From Arthrobacter ipis (lineage in GTDB: Bacteria > Actinomycetota > Actinomycetes > Actinomycetales > Micrococcaceae), in assembly GCF_014694315.1 (NCBI RefSeq), contig NZ_JAAOXD010000003.1:1-64000 (forward strand): 64,000 bases of DNA, given 5' to 3'. The notes under the pieces were generated by a model. It worked only from the letters and a program-made list of their open reading frames with translations. It ran no database searches and was not told the DNA's origin. A program made the translations under genes and the position numbers. Positions within the stretch are counted from its first letter, which is position 1. Each line of letters begins with the position of its first letter. Shown in pieces: positions 41,913 through 51,497 of this stretch.

Positions 41913-42968
41913 GTGGCGCGCACTACTGAAAGGGCACAGCGCGGTGGCCACTCAGGAGTCAGTATCGAGGACGTCGCCGCGGCCGCGGGAGTTTCCACGG
42001 CAACCGTGTCCCGCGCCGTGCGGGGACTGCCCAGGGTCTCACCGGCAACCCGGGAAAAAATCCTGGAGGTGGCAGCGGCGCTGGGCTACGTTGCCTCATC
42101 CTCCGCGTCGGGCCTTGCCACGGGACGCACCAAGACCATTGGCGTGCTGGCCCCGTTTGTGAGCCGGTGGTTCTTCTCGAAGGCCATCGAGGGTGCGGAC
42201 CGCGAACTCCATGCCCGGCAGTACAACCTGTCACTCTTCAACCTGGGCGGCCACGGCAGCCACCGCGAGCGGCTGTTCAGCAAGACCATGGTCTACAAGC
42301 AGATCGACGCCCTCCTGGTCCTGTGTATGGCGCTGACCCGGGACGAGCTGGAGCACCTGCAGAAGATCGACATCCCGCTGGTGGTGGTGGGCGGCCACGT
42401 GGAGGAATGTGCCTACATCGGGATCGACGACTACGCGGCAGCCTCCACCGCCGTCAAGCACCTGATCGAACTCGGCCACCGGGACATCGCGCTGCTGCAC
42501 GGCGACGATGAAACCGACCTCAACTTCGATGTTCCCCGGGTCCGCATCCTGGCCTTCCAGGACGTCATGACAGCTGCCGGCCTGGAAGTCCGCCCCGAGT
42601 GGGACGAGTGGGGCGACTTCACCGTCCGCAGCGGCCAGGAGGCGTTCCGGCGGCTGTGGGCCCAGCCCGGCGAGAAACCCACCGCCATCTTCTGTGCCTC
42701 AGATGAAATGGCCATGGGCGTCATCTTCGAAGCCAACCGCGTCGGCGTCCGGGTGCCGGAGGACCTGTCGGTGATCGGCATAGACGACCACGATTTTTCC
42801 GACGCCATTGGACTCACCACAGTAGGGCAGCGGCCCGACGAGCAAGCCGAGCTTGGCACCAAGATGCTGCTCGACGAACTCCTGGGGATCCCCGGTTCGG
42901 TGCAGTCCTCCGTCGCGCCGCACCGCCTGATCGTCAGACGCACGACGGCGCCGCCCCGGTCCTCCTAG
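41913..42968 (+). CDS. LacI family transcriptional regulator
   Basis: 351 aa: N-terminal LacI helix-turn-helix (SIEDVAAAAGVSTATVSRAV, about residues 16-35) with a hinge helix, then a periplasmic-binding-protein-like sugar sensor domain. The GTG at 41913 follows GGAGAGG by five bases. It lies just behind the sugar ABC operon and most likely represses it and the divergent glucosidase through the operator at 38240. The matching operator before levansucrase suggests a wider regulon. Confidence 0.92.
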   Translation: MARTTERAQRGGHSGVSIEDVAAAAGVSTATVSRAVRGLPRVSPATREKILEVAAALGYVASSSASGLATGRTKTIGVLAPFVSRWFFSKAIEGADRELHARQYNLSLFNLGGHGSHRERLFSKTMVYKQIDALLVLCMALTRDELEHLQKIDIPLVVVGGHVEECAYIGIDDYAAASTAVKHLIELGHRDIALLHGDDETDLNFDVPRVRILAFQDVMTAAGLEVRPEWDEWGDFTVRSGQEAFRRLWAQPGEKPTAIFCASDEMAMGVIFEANRVGVRVPEDLSVIGIDDHDFSDAIGLTTVGQRPDEQAELGTKMLLDELLGIPGSVQSSVAPHRLIVRRTTAPPRSS

Positions 42969-42987
42969 CAGCGCAGCTGGGTGCGGG

Positions 42988-43887
42988 TTACGAGGCCCGG
43001 GCCAGTTGGCGGATCGGGATCCAGCGGGAAGCCAGCCGGCGGTAGGCGGCGGCCGCGCCGGTCATGTCACCCTCTGCGAGGCACTCGATCCCCAGCCGCA
43101 CGTCCATGGGGGAGTCGTCCGGGTAGACCTTGTCCGCCACCGCGCCGTAGTCCAGTTCCACCATCGAGCCCGCGTGGAAGAGCTCCAGCCATTCGGTGAG
43201 CTGCGTGAGGTCGTCCAGCATGTCAAGGTCGGGCGCCGCGAGGGCCAGGTTCGCCACGGCGTAGCGCACCCGGTCAAGGGCGTCGGAGATGGGCGCCCAC
43301 ACGCGCACGGTGAGGATCCTGCCGCCGGCCTCCACGACGTCCTGCGGGTCGGACTCAAGGAACAGTGAGAACCAGCTGAAGGGGATGCCCCAGGTGGAGG
43401 CCCGGGTGTGCACCCGGGTGATGCCGTCGCGTGCGTTGACCAGGTCGATGCGTTCCTGGTGCCTGTCCCGCTGCTCCTCGGGAATCAGCAGTTCGGCCAG
43501 GGGCCCGTGGATGCCCTCGATCAGCGCGTTTGCCGCCAGCCCGGCCCGCAGCACCAGTTGGCTGGGACAGTAAAGCAGCCCAACGCTGTCGGCCGTTTCC
43601 TCCTCAGCGCTTTCCTTGCCGGCATCCTCCACGGGGACACCCGGGGCGCGGGTGACGCGCACCAGGTCGGTCCGACCGGTAGGGAACGGATCGCCGCCCG
43701 GGCGGGTGATCCGCCCCAGGGAAGCCTGCAGCTCCGCGTTTTCGACGGCGGCGCGGGACACCGCCCGCTCACCGGCTGACTTGATGGCGGCCTGCTGATC
43801 CTCGGGAAACGCATCCAGAGGTTCATAGACGCGCAACGTTGAGGAAAACGGGAGCCCGGCCTGGCCCCGGTAGAGGTTGCCCGTCAT
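42988..43887 (-). CDS. Conserved actinobacterial hypothetical protein
   Basis: 299 aa, soluble, no signal peptide or known catalytic motif. The N-terminal start TGNLYRGQAGLPFSSTLRVYEPLDAF is distinctive, and the C-terminal half is helical and repeat-like (EWLELFHAGSMVELDYGAVA; CLAEGDMTGAAAAYRRLA). I do not recognise a function. The ATG at 43887 has GGCAGG upstream. It is convergent with the LacI gene and lies next to exonuclease III on the same strand. Confidence 0.72.
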   Translation of the reverse strand: MTGNLYRGQAGLPFSSTLRVYEPLDAFPEDQQAAIKSAGERAVSRAAVENAELQASLGRITRPGGDPFPTGRTDLVRVTRAPGVPVEDAGKESAEEETADSVGLLYCPSQLVLRAGLAANALIEGIHGPLAELLIPEEQRDRHQERIDLVNARDGITRVHTRASTWGIPFSWFSLFLESDPQDVVEAGGRILTVRVWAPISDALDRVRYAVANLALAAPDLDMLDDLTQLTEWLELFHAGSMVELDYGAVADKVYPDDSPMDVRLGIECLAEGDMTGAAAAYRRLASRWIPIRQLARAS

Positions 43888-43920
43888 GAATGCCTGCCTG
43901 TCATCAGCCGTCAGCCTCCA

Positions 43921-44727
43921 TCAGTCGGTCAGTTCCACAATCACCGGTGCGTGGTCGGAGGCGCCCTTGCCCTTGCGTTCCTCGCGGTCGATCGACGCGC
44001 CGGAAACGCGCGAGGCGAGGGCCGGCGAGGCGAGCACGAAGTCGATCCGCATGCCCTCCTTCTTGGGGAAACGCAGCTGGGTGTAGTCCCAGTACGTGTA
44101 GACGCCCGGGCCGGGGGTGTAGGGGCGCACGACATCGGAATAGCCCACCGACTCGAAGGCGTGGAACGCCGCCCGCTCCGGTTCGCTGACGTGGGTGTAG
44201 CCCTGGGTGAGGAACAGGTCGATGTCCCAGACGTCGTCGTCCGTGGGGGCGATGTTCCAGTCGCCCATCAGCGCGACCTGCTTGGACGGGTCCTCGGAGA
44301 TCCAGCCGGCCGCGTGGTTCTTCAGCGAATCAAGCCACTTGAGCTTGTAGGGCATGTGCTCGTCGTCGAGGGAGCGGCCATTGGGGACGTAGAGGCTCCA
44401 CACCCGTACCCCGCCGCAAGTGGCGGCCATGGCACGTGCTTCCTGGACGGGATCCTTGCCCGCCTTGCCGAAATGCGGCTGGTCGGTGAAGCCGCGTTCG
44501 ACGTCGTCCAGGCCCACCCGCGAGGCGATGGCCACACCGTTCCACTGGTTGACGCCGAAGTGTGCCACCTCGTAGCCCATGCGCTCGAAGAGCTCCCACG
44601 GAAAGTTGTCGTCCTTGCACTTGGTTTCCTGGATGGCCAGGACGTCACAGTCAGAGCGCTGCAGCCACGCCTCCACACGGTCGGCACGGGCACGCAGCGA
44701 GTTCACATTCCAAGTAGCTATCTTCAC
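43921..44727 (-). CDS. xth: Exodeoxyribonuclease III
   Basis: A base-excision-repair nuclease with AP endonuclease and 3' repair activity. The 268-aa EEP-family enzyme has the metal-binding Glu in AIQETK, the GDWNIAP motif and the C-terminal SDHAPV. The GTG start has a TAAGTT hexamer exactly six bases upstream and no ribosome binding site, so the mRNA is probably leaderless. It opens KIATWNVNSLRAR as in the family. It stands alone, divergent from the valine operon. Confidence 0.94.
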   Translation of the reverse strand: MKIATWNVNSLRARADRVEAWLQRSDCDVLAIQETKCKDDNFPWELFERMGYEVAHFGVNQWNGVAIASRVGLDDVERGFTDQPHFGKAGKDPVQEARAMAATCGGVRVWSLYVPNGRSLDDEHMPYKLKWLDSLKNHAAGWISEDPSKQVALMGDWNIAPTDDDVWDIDLFLTQGYTHVSEPERAAFHAFESVGYSDVVRPYTPGPGVYTYWDYTQLRFPKKEGMRIDFVLASPALASRVSGASIDREERKGKGASDHAPVIVELTD

Positions 44728-44924
44728 AGTCCTAACTTACCGAACTTGGACGCGGATGGGACTCCCGGCGGATGGCGGCCCGCTTCTGCCCCAGGCCCCG
44801 CCCGCACCGCGTCCAAGCCGGGTCCGAACCTGCTGCCCGCCTCATTTGGAGGACTCTGGAATTTAGTAGGAAGTCCGAGTAGATTCAGCACCAAAGATGA
44901 CCGGGGTCATGCAAAGGAGCATCC

Positions 44925-46424
44925 ATGGTTCACGAACTAACCCACTACATTGGCGGCCGGCGGGTAGACGGCACCTCCGGCCGGTACGGCGACGTCTTTG
45001 ATCCCTGCACCGGCGAGGTCCAGGCCAAGGTGCCGCTGGCGGGCGCGGAAGAAGTCCGGAACGCCATCGCGAACGCCGAAAAAGCCCAGCCGGAGTGGGG
45101 CGCCATGAACGCCCAGCGGCGTGGCCGCATCCTGCTCAAATTCGTGGACCTCGTGAACGAGAACATGGACGAGCTCGCTGCACTCCTGTCCTCGGAACAC
45201 GGAAAGACCCTCGCGGACGCCAGGGGCGACATCCAGCGGGGCATCGAGGTGGTGGAGTTCGCCGCCGGCGCCCCGCACCTGCTCAAGGGCGAGTTCTCCG
45301 ACGACGCCGGAGCGGGCATCGACGTGCACTCCATGCGCCAGCCGCTGGGCGTGGTTGCAGGCATTACGCCCTTCAACTTTCCCGCGATGATTCCGCTGTG
45401 GAAGTCCGGACCTGCGCTCGCCGCCGGCAACGCGTTCATCCTCAAGCCGTCCGAACGCGATCCGTCCGTTCCGCTGCGCCTGGCGGAGCTCTACTCCGAG
45501 GCGGGCGTGCCGGACGGCGTCTTCAACGTGGTCAACGGCGACAAGGAAGCCGTGGACGCGCTGCTCGAGGACGAGCGCGTGCAGGCCATCGGCTTCGTCG
45601 GCTCCACCCCGATTGCCCAGTACATCTACGCCACGGCGGCGGCCCACGGCAAGCGGGCGCAGTGCTTCGGCGGCGCCAAGAACCACATGGTGATCATGCC
45701 GGACGCGGACCTGGACATGGCTGCCGATGCCCTGATCGGGGCCGGCTACGGTTCGGCCGGCGAGCGCTGCATGGCAGTGTCCGTTGCCGTTCCGGTGGGG
45801 GAGGAGACCGCGAACAGCCTGGTGGCGCGGCTGCAGGAGCGGATCAAGTCCCTCAAGGTGGGCCACAGCCTGGCCAAGGACTCCGACTTCGGGCCGGTGG
45901 TGACGCCCGCGGCCAAGGAGCGGATCGAGGGCTACATCAAGTCCGGCGAGGAGGAGGGTGCCTCGCTCCTGGTGGACGGCCGCGGCCTGGCCGTGGACGG
46001 CTACGACGGCGGGTTCTGGGTGGGCCCCACGCTGTTCGATAACGTCACCAAGGACATGAAGATCTACCGCGAGGAAATCTTCGGGCCCGTGCTCAGTGTC
46101 CTCCGTGCGTCCGACTACGACGAGGCGCTGCGGCTCTGCAGTGAGAACGAGTTCGGGAACGGCGTGGCCATTTTCACCCGCGACGGCGATGCGGCCCGCG
46201 ACTTCGCCAGCCGGGTTCAGGTGGGCATGGTGGGCATCAATGTGCCCATCCCGGTGCCCATTGCCTACTACACCTTCGGCGGCTGGAAGGCGTCCGGGTT
46301 CGGTGACCTCAACCAGCACGGCGCCGACGCCTTCCGCTTCTACACCAAGACCAAGACCGTGACCTCGCGCTGGCCCTCCGGTATCCGGCAGGGTGCCAGC
46401 TTCATCATGCCGGAAGGAAGCTGA
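44925..46424 (+). CDS. mmsA: Methylmalonate-semialdehyde dehydrogenase (CoA-acylating)
   Basis: The final step of valine (and myo-inositol) catabolism, giving propionyl-CoA and CO2. The 499-aa ALDH-superfamily enzyme has catalytic Cys 282 in GERCMAVS and the MmsA-specific INVPIPVP and FGGWKASGFGD blocks. The ATG follows AAAGGAG. It leads an operon with HIBYL-CoA hydrolase, mmsB and enoyl-CoA hydratase, which fixes its role in valine rather than inositol breakdown. Confidence 0.94.
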   Translation: MVHELTHYIGGRRVDGTSGRYGDVFDPCTGEVQAKVPLAGAEEVRNAIANAEKAQPEWGAMNAQRRGRILLKFVDLVNENMDELAALLSSEHGKTLADARGDIQRGIEVVEFAAGAPHLLKGEFSDDAGAGIDVHSMRQPLGVVAGITPFNFPAMIPLWKSGPALAAGNAFILKPSERDPSVPLRLAELYSEAGVPDGVFNVVNGDKEAVDALLEDERVQAIGFVGSTPIAQYIYATAAAHGKRAQCFGGAKNHMVIMPDADLDMAADALIGAGYGSAGERCMAVSVAVPVGEETANSLVARLQERIKSLKVGHSLAKDSDFGPVVTPAAKERIEGYIKSGEEEGASLLVDGRGLAVDGYDGGFWVGPTLFDNVTKDMKIYREEIFGPVLSVLRASDYDEALRLCSENEFGNGVAIFTRDGDAARDFASRVQVGMVGINVPIPVPIAYYTFGGWKASGFGDLNQHGADAFRFYTKTKTVTSRWPSGIRQGASFIMPEGS

Positions 46425-47482
46425 TGACTGAACCTGAACAACAGGTGCTGTTCGAACAACGGGGCAAGCTGGGGGTGGTCACGCTCAACCGGCCCAAGGC
46501 AGTCAACGCGCTCACGGCCGGCATGGTCACCGCCGTGCTGGAACAACTCACTGCCTGGGCAGGTGACGACAGCGTTGCCACCGTACTGGTCCAGGGTGCC
46601 GGCGACCGCGGCCTGTGCGCGGGCGGGGACATCGTGGCCATCTACCGCGACATCCTCGCTGGCGGCGACGAAACGGCCGGCTTCTGGGCGGACGAATACC
46701 GGCTGAACTCACTGATCGAGCGGTTCCCCAAACCCTACGTCGCCTTCATGGACGGCCTGGTGCTGGGCGGCGGCGTGGGCATCTCCGCGCACGGCTCCCT
46801 GCGCATCGTCACCGAGCGCACACGGACCGGGATGCCGGAGACCACCATCGGGTTCGTGCCCGACGTCGGCGGGACCCTCCTGCTGTCGCGCTCACCGGGG
46901 GAGACGGGTACGCATGCCGCCCTCACCGGCGCCCACCTGAGCGGTGCGGATGCGCTGTTCCTGGGGCTCGCCGACTACTTTGTCCCGTCCGGCAGCCTCG
47001 CGGACCTCGCGGCGGCGCTGGAAAACGAAAGCGCGGAAGGCGCCGTCGTACGCTATGCCGAAAAGCCGCCCGCCTCGGCGCTGGAGGCGCAGCGGGACTG
47101 GATCGACGCGTGCTATTCAGCGGACGACGCCGAGGAAATCGTCCGGCGGCTGCGCGCCGGGGGCGGGGAAGCAGCGGCCGCCGCCGACACCATCGAGGCG
47201 AAGTCGCCCACCGCCGTCAAGGTGACCCTGGCCTCGCTCCGCCGGTCGCGCGGGCTGACGCTCGACGAGGCGCTCGCCGAGGAATACCGGGTGGGACTGC
47301 GCTGCCTCGCCGGACCGGACTTCCGGGAGGGGATCCGGGCGCAGGTGGTGGACAAGGACCGCAACCCGCAGTGGCAGCCGGAAACGCTGCAGGAGGTACA
47401 CGCGGACGACGTCGAGCGGTACTTTGCGCCGTTGGGGGACCGGGAATTGGTGCTGTGGGAAAGGGAGTCGGACCATGCCTGA
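46424..47482 (+). CDS. 3-hydroxyisobutyryl-CoA hydrolase
   Basis: Cleaves 3-hydroxyisobutyryl-CoA to free acid in valine degradation. 352 aa, crotonase fold with GDRGLCAGGDI (oxyanion hole), the MPETTIGFVPDVGG acid-base block, and the extended C-terminal domain (LRCLAGPDFREGIRAQVVDKDRNPQW in part) typical of HIBCH. The ATG overlaps the mmsA stop by one base, and its end overlaps mmsB by eight bases. Confidence 0.92.
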   Translation: MTEPEQQVLFEQRGKLGVVTLNRPKAVNALTAGMVTAVLEQLTAWAGDDSVATVLVQGAGDRGLCAGGDIVAIYRDILAGGDETAGFWADEYRLNSLIERFPKPYVAFMDGLVLGGGVGISAHGSLRIVTERTRTGMPETTIGFVPDVGGTLLLSRSPGETGTHAALTGAHLSGADALFLGLADYFVPSGSLADLAAALENESAEGAVVRYAEKPPASALEAQRDWIDACYSADDAEEIVRRLRAGGGEAAAAADTIEAKSPTAVKVTLASLRRSRGLTLDEALAEEYRVGLRCLAGPDFREGIRAQVVDKDRNPQWQPETLQEVHADDVERYFAPLGDRELVLWERESDHA

Positions 47483-48395
47483 TGAAGTAAAACCGCGCGT
47501 CGCGTTCCTGGGATTGGGTCACATGGGCGGACCCATGGCGGTCAACCTGGTCAAGGCAGGCTACGAGGTCATCGGGTTCGACGTGGTGCCAGCCGCGCTG
47601 GACGCCGCGCGCGAGCACGGCATCCCCGTCGCTTCGACTGCCGCGGAAACCATCCCCGGAGCAGAGATCGTGCTCACGATGTTCCCGAGCGGGCAGCATG
47701 TGCTGGACGCTTACCGCGGCAACGACGGGGAGCCGGGACTGCTGGCCGCCGCGGCGCCGAACACCATGTTCCTGGACTGCTCCACCATCAATGTGGACGA
47801 GGCACGGGAAGCCGCCCGGCTGGCCCTCGAGGCCGGGCACCGCTCCGTGGACGCGCCGGTTTCCGGCGGCGTGGTGGGGGCGGAAGCCGGGACCCTGACG
47901 TTCATGGTCGGTGCGCTGCCGGAGGACTTCGAAACAGTGCGGCCGCTGTTCGATGTCATGGGGAAGCGCGCGGTGCTGTGCGGAGAGCACGGCTCCGGCC
48001 AGGCCGCCAAGGTATGCAACAACCTCATCCTGGGCGTCTCGATGATCGCGGTCAGCGAGGCGTTCGTCCTCGGGGAGAAACTGGGGCTGACTCACCAGGC
48101 GCTGTTCGATGTCGCGTCCGCGGCATCGGGCCAGTGCTGGGCCCTCACCACCAACTGCCCGGTCCCGGGACCGGTGCCCACCAGCCCGGCCAACCGCGAC
48201 TACCAGCCCGGGTTCGCCGGCGCATTGATGGCCAAGGACCTGCGACTGGCGCTGAACGCCCTCCAATCCACCGGCGTGGCCGCCCGGATGGGCCCCCTGG
48301 CCTCCGAGATTTACGACGCCTTCGCCGCGGAAGGCGGGGCCGGCCGGGATTTCTCCGGCATCATCACCGATATCCGGGACAAATCAGGACAGTAG
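47475..48395 (+). CDS. mmsB: 3-hydroxyisobutyrate dehydrogenase
   Basis: Oxidises 3-hydroxyisobutyrate to methylmalonate semialdehyde with NAD. 306 aa with a Rossmann GLGHMGGPMA motif at the N-terminus, the APVSGGVVGAEAGTL substrate block, catalytic lysine in GQAAKVCNN, and a C-terminal helical domain. The ATG at 47475 lies inside the end of the hydrolase gene, so translation is coupled. A longer upstream frame is spurious. Confidence 0.94.
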   Translation: MPDEVKPRVAFLGLGHMGGPMAVNLVKAGYEVIGFDVVPAALDAAREHGIPVASTAAETIPGAEIVLTMFPSGQHVLDAYRGNDGEPGLLAAAAPNTMFLDCSTINVDEAREAARLALEAGHRSVDAPVSGGVVGAEAGTLTFMVGALPEDFETVRPLFDVMGKRAVLCGEHGSGQAAKVCNNLILGVSMIAVSEAFVLGEKLGLTHQALFDVASAASGQCWALTTNCPVPGPVPTSPANRDYQPGFAGALMAKDLRLALNALQSTGVAARMGPLASEIYDAFAAEGGAGRDFSGIITDIRDKSGQ

Positions 48396-48452
48396 GCTTA
48401 GTTTCAGGACGTACCAACGTTTAAGGACGTACCAACCACGTGAGGGGCATGG

Positions 48453-49232
48453 ATGACGCACGAGTACGGAAACATTCTGGTGGAGCGCCGCGGGCGCGTT
48501 GGGCTCGTCACCCTGAACAGGCCCGAGGCGCTGAACGCCCTGGACAGGACCACCCTGGAAGAACTGGTGGCGGCGGTTTCGGAGATGGACGCGGACCCCG
48601 GCGTTGGCGCCGTCGTGATTACCGGCTCGGGGAAGGCCTTCGCTGCCGGCGCTGACATCAAGGAGATGGCGGACAAGGGCTACCTGGAGATGTACGACGC
48701 CGACTGGTTCCGGGGGTGGGAAGACCTCACCAGGCTGCGGATTCCGTTGATCGCGGCCGTGTCCGGTTTCGCGCTGGGCGGCGGCTGCGAGCTGGCCATG
48801 ATGTGCGACTTCATCATCGCCGGCGACAACGCCAAATTCGGCCAGCCCGAGATCAACCTCGGCGTCGTGCCGGGCATGGGCGGGTCCCAGCGGCTCACCC
48901 GCGCCGTGGGCAAGGCCAAGGCGATGGACATGATCCTCACCGGCCGGTTCATTGACGCGGCCGAGGCGGAGCGCTCAGGCCTGGTGGCACGGGTGGTGCC
49001 CACCGCGGACACCGTGGAGGAGGCGCTGAAGGCCGCGGAGGTCATCGCGTCCAAGTCGAAGCCGGCCGCCATGCTGGCCAAGGAAGCCGTTAACGCGGCC
49101 TTCGAAACGGGGCTGGCGCAGGGCGTGCTGTTTGAACGGCGGCTGTTCCATTCGCTCTTCGCCTCCGAGGACCAGAAGGAAGGCATGGCTGCTTTCGCGG
49201 AGAAGCGCCAGCCGGAGTTCAGGCACCGGTGA
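48453..49232 (+). CDS. Enoyl-CoA hydratase
   Basis: Hydrates methacrylyl-CoA or similar enoyl-CoA in the valine operon. 259 aa with the crotonase oxyanion motif AAGADIKEM, and catalytic glutamates in [11 protein letters not shown] and [12 protein letters not shown]. The 57-bp gap before it contains AGGACGTACCAAC twice (48406-48418 and 48424-48436, spaced 18 bp), which could be a regulator half-site pair. The last bases overlap the next membrane gene. Confidence 0.92.
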   Translation: MTHEYGNILVERRGRVGLVTLNRPEALNALDRTTLEELVAAVSEMDADPGVGAVVITGSGKAFAAGADIKEMADKGYLEMYDADWFRGWEDLTRLRIPLIAAVSGFALGGGCELAMMCDFIIAGDNAKFGQPEINLGVVPGMGGSQRLTRAVGKAKAMDMILTGRFIDAAEAERSGLVARVVPTADTVEEALKAAEVIASKSKPAAMLAKEAVNAAFETGLAQGVLFERRLFHSLFASEDQKEGMAAFAEKRQPEFRHR

Positions 49233-50050
49233 GCACCCGGCTGACCGGGGAGCGCACCGTGAAGGGGACTTCCCTGCGCGTTGTCCCGGCGGCCATGGTC
49301 TCGCTGGCCGGCTTTGTCCTGTTCGCGCTGGACCAGAGCCTGTTCGGGTATGCCCTGCTCGCTTCAGCGCTTATGCTCGCGGCCCTGGTGGACCGGCTGC
49401 TGTTCCGCGACCTCGCGCTGATTGCGGCCGGAGTGGCCATCATCAGTGCCGTGCCGATCACCACCGACGTCAGCACCTCCCACATGCTGGTCATGGGCTC
49501 CGCCATGATCGCGGCCGTGGGGATCCCCTATGCTGTGTCGCGCTTCGTCACCAAAGAGCATGCGGTGGTGTTTCCGGTCCGGACCGGGCAGAAATGGACG
49601 CGTGCGGAGAAGTGGTACCTGCCCGCCGTCGTCGTGATCGGCTACGCCTTGCTGCCCGTGTACATGATCCGGACCGGGGTCTACACGAACTGGCCCGCCG
49701 TGCACGACCCCGAGGGTATCGCGCGGCTCTTCGTCGGCACCAACGCCCTGGGCATCTGGGATGAGCTGTTCTTCATCTGCACCTGCTTCGCCCTGCTGCG
49801 CCGCCACCTGCCCGACTGGCAGGCCAACCTGCTGCAGGCCGTGCTGTTCACGTCGTTCCTGTGGGAACTGGGATTCAAGTCCTGGGCGCCGTTTTTCATC
49901 TATCCCTTCGCCCTGCTGCAGGCCCGCATCTTCACGGTGACCAAGTCGCTGTCGTACATCGTGAGCGTGCACCTGCTCTTCGACTTCGTGCTGTTCCTGG
50001 TGCTGCTCCACGCGCACAACCGGACGTGGATCGACATCTTCCTGTACTGA
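49229..50050 (+). CDS. CPBP-like polytopic membrane protein
   Basis: 273 aa with about eight hydrophobic segments. The region [16 protein letters not shown] followed later by HLLFDFVLF recalls CPBP intramembrane proteases, but the canonical EExxxR motif is incomplete (only one of the paired glutamates), so proteolytic activity is uncertain. The GTG start overlaps the enoyl-CoA hydratase stop, so it may be cotranscribed without sharing the pathway. Confidence 0.7.
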   Translation: MSTRLTGERTVKGTSLRVVPAAMVSLAGFVLFALDQSLFGYALLASALMLAALVDRLLFRDLALIAAGVAIISAVPITTDVSTSHMLVMGSAMIAAVGIPYAVSRFVTKEHAVVFPVRTGQKWTRAEKWYLPAVVVIGYALLPVYMIRTGVYTNWPAVHDPEGIARLFVGTNALGIWDELFFICTCFALLRRHLPDWQANLLQAVLFTSFLWELGFKSWAPFFIYPFALLQARIFTVTKSLSYIVSVHLLFDFVLFLVLLHAHNRTWIDIFLY

Positions 50051-50197
50051 CTCCCGGGTCCCATTCCACCCGGCAAACTCCACAGCGGGATTCTGAAATG
50101 GCCGCCGGGATTTCACCCGCAGTTAATCGCGATGCCCTAGCCTTGCACTTCAGGCAAAAGTGTTTATTCCGGCAAACGTGCGAAAAGGGGAACGATC

Positions 50198-50461
50198 GTG
50201 GCCGACATCGCTGCTGTACTGGGACGGCTCACCGCGGCCGAGCTTGAGGAAATCCACGCCACAGGCCCGCAGGGGCACCTGAGCCGCAGGATCGTGGAGG
50301 CGCTGGACCGGGCTGCCGGCGGTCCGGGCGGCGGCCGCGGCTACTACGTGCCGGCCGGAAGTGTCAGCGGAACAGGCAGCCCCCACGTTGTGTTGAGGAG
50401 CGACGTCGCGGCCTGGCTTTTCGGGCATGCCGCGCCGGCCGCTGTCTCCGACCCCGCTTAG
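50198..50461 (+). CDS. Small hypothetical protein
   Basis: 87 aa, no signal or membrane segment. N-terminal helix (AAVLGRLTAAELEEIHA), a Gly-rich middle and a hydrophobic end. The GTG follows AAAAGGGGA. The 3' end overlaps the convergent ArsR gene by four bases. No family recognised. Confidence 0.6.
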   Translation: MADIAAVLGRLTAAELEEIHATGPQGHLSRRIVEALDRAAGGPGGGRGYYVPAGSVSGTGSPHVVLRSDVAAWLFGHAAPAAVSDPA

Positions 50462-50871
50462 CCTGCGGCCTGTGCTGCCGGTGCCAGAGCGGACGCCGGC
50501 GCAGGGCTGCGGTCCGCGTTGGAGCCGTTGCCATCCGCTGCGCCGTTAGGTTGCCGCAGGACGCCAACGTCGAGGATCGTGCCCAGCAGGCCGCGGGCCG
50601 CTTCGAGGACCTCGCTTACTTCGGGTGACGTCAGTTCGTAGAACAGGCGGCCGTCCTTCCGGGACGGAACAATCAGCCGCTGGCGCCGCAGAATGCCGAG
50701 GTGCTGGGAGAGGTTGGAGGCCTCAAGCCCGGTGCAGTCCCGCAAGTTGCTCACGGTCTCGGGGCCGTTGACGAGCATCTCCAGGACCAGGATGCGTGCA
50801 GGGTGGCCCATGGACTTGAACAGGTCGGCCTTTACCCCGGTGTGGATCACGCCGTCGGGCATGTCGCCCAT
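50458..50871 (-). CDS. ArsR family transcriptional regulator
   Basis: 137 aa with a winged helix-turn-helix (SMGHPARILVLEMLV; GLEASNLSQHLGILRR) and an Ala-rich disordered tail from about residue 105. It lacks the CxC metal-binding motif of ArsR/SmtB sensors, so it probably does not sense metal through that site. Starts at 50871 or 50862 are possible. The gene faces the DUF1508 gene across a 333-bp gap with one palindrome. Confidence 0.85.
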   Translation of the reverse strand: MGDMPDGVIHTGVKADLFKSMGHPARILVLEMLVNGPETVSNLRDCTGLEASNLSQHLGILRRQRLIVPSRKDGRLFYELTSPEVSEVLEAARGLLGTILDVGVLRQPNGAADGNGSNADRSPAPASALAPAAQAAG

Positions 50872-50970
50872 TCTGGATTCCTTCCACTGTTACTTGCCGC
50901 ATGCTTCTCGGCCGGTCTTGCCGGCCCGCCAACCTCGGTGCCCCCAAAGGCGTATAGACCCAAGTATAGA

Positions 50971-50986
50971 GACAGAACGGTCTGTC
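50971..50986. promoter_or_regulatory. Palindrome between ArsR and DUF1508 genes
   Basis: GACAGAACGGTCTGTC has perfect six-base arms around ACGG and follows TATAGA, a possible -10 element for the plus strand. It looks like a TetR- or ArsR-type operator. The rest of 50872-51204 holds no gene, and 51064-51120 is relatively AT-rich. Confidence 0.5.
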
Positions 50987-51204
50987 CCCGACGACTGGGG
51001 GGAGAACTTTTGCCGGCGGACCGGGGAGAGGGGTGCTGCGGCCGCGGACCGCCCTTGCCAAGAGCCCGGAACTAGTTCACAATTTCATAAATTCCTCAAT
51101 TACCGCCCCGGCTCATCCGCGGGAGCGGTAAGGAGAAAAAACCTCAGCTGCTTCCGGTGACGACGACGTCCCGGACGCCGTGTTCCCGTATCCAGGAGGG
51201 CTAA

Positions 51205-51480
51205 ATGGCTGGCATGTTCGAACTCTTCATTGACGCAGAGGATTCCTTCAGATTCCAGCTCACCGCCCCGGACGGCACCGTGATGGCAGTATCCCGCCCT
51301 TTTCCCAGCAAGGCTGCCGCGGTCGAAGGCATCGCTGCCGTTCGTGAGTACGCCGGGATGGGACATGTGAAGGAGCTGCCAAAGGCCCCCGTGGGCCGCT
51401 TCCTCGGATGCCGCCCCCACGCTGCCGTTCGACCCCTGTACATGCGGGTGCCCCTCCAGTGCCGGGGGATGGCCGGGTAG
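51205..51480 (+). CDS. DUF1508 (YegP-like) protein
   Basis: 91 aa. The first 60 residues match the DUF1508 pattern (FELFIDAEDSFRFQLTAPDG; SFPSKAAAVEGIAAV-like). Only a single repeat is present, while E. coli YegP has two. The C-terminal 30 residues are diverged. The ATG follows AGGAGGGCTAA. Function unknown. A PAS-ANTAR gene lies 17 bp downstream and is probably cotranscribed. Confidence 0.8.
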   Translation: MAGMFELFIDAEDSFRFQLTAPDGTVMAVSRPFPSKAAAVEGIAAVREYAGMGHVKELPKAPVGRFLGCRPHAAVRPLYMRVPLQCRGMAG

Positions 51481-51497
51481 GGCGGCAGGGAGCCGCG

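Noticed and set aside
49229-50050. Confident CPBP protease
   Set aside because: The paired-glutamate EExxxR motif is incomplete; only a CPBP-like membrane protein is supported.
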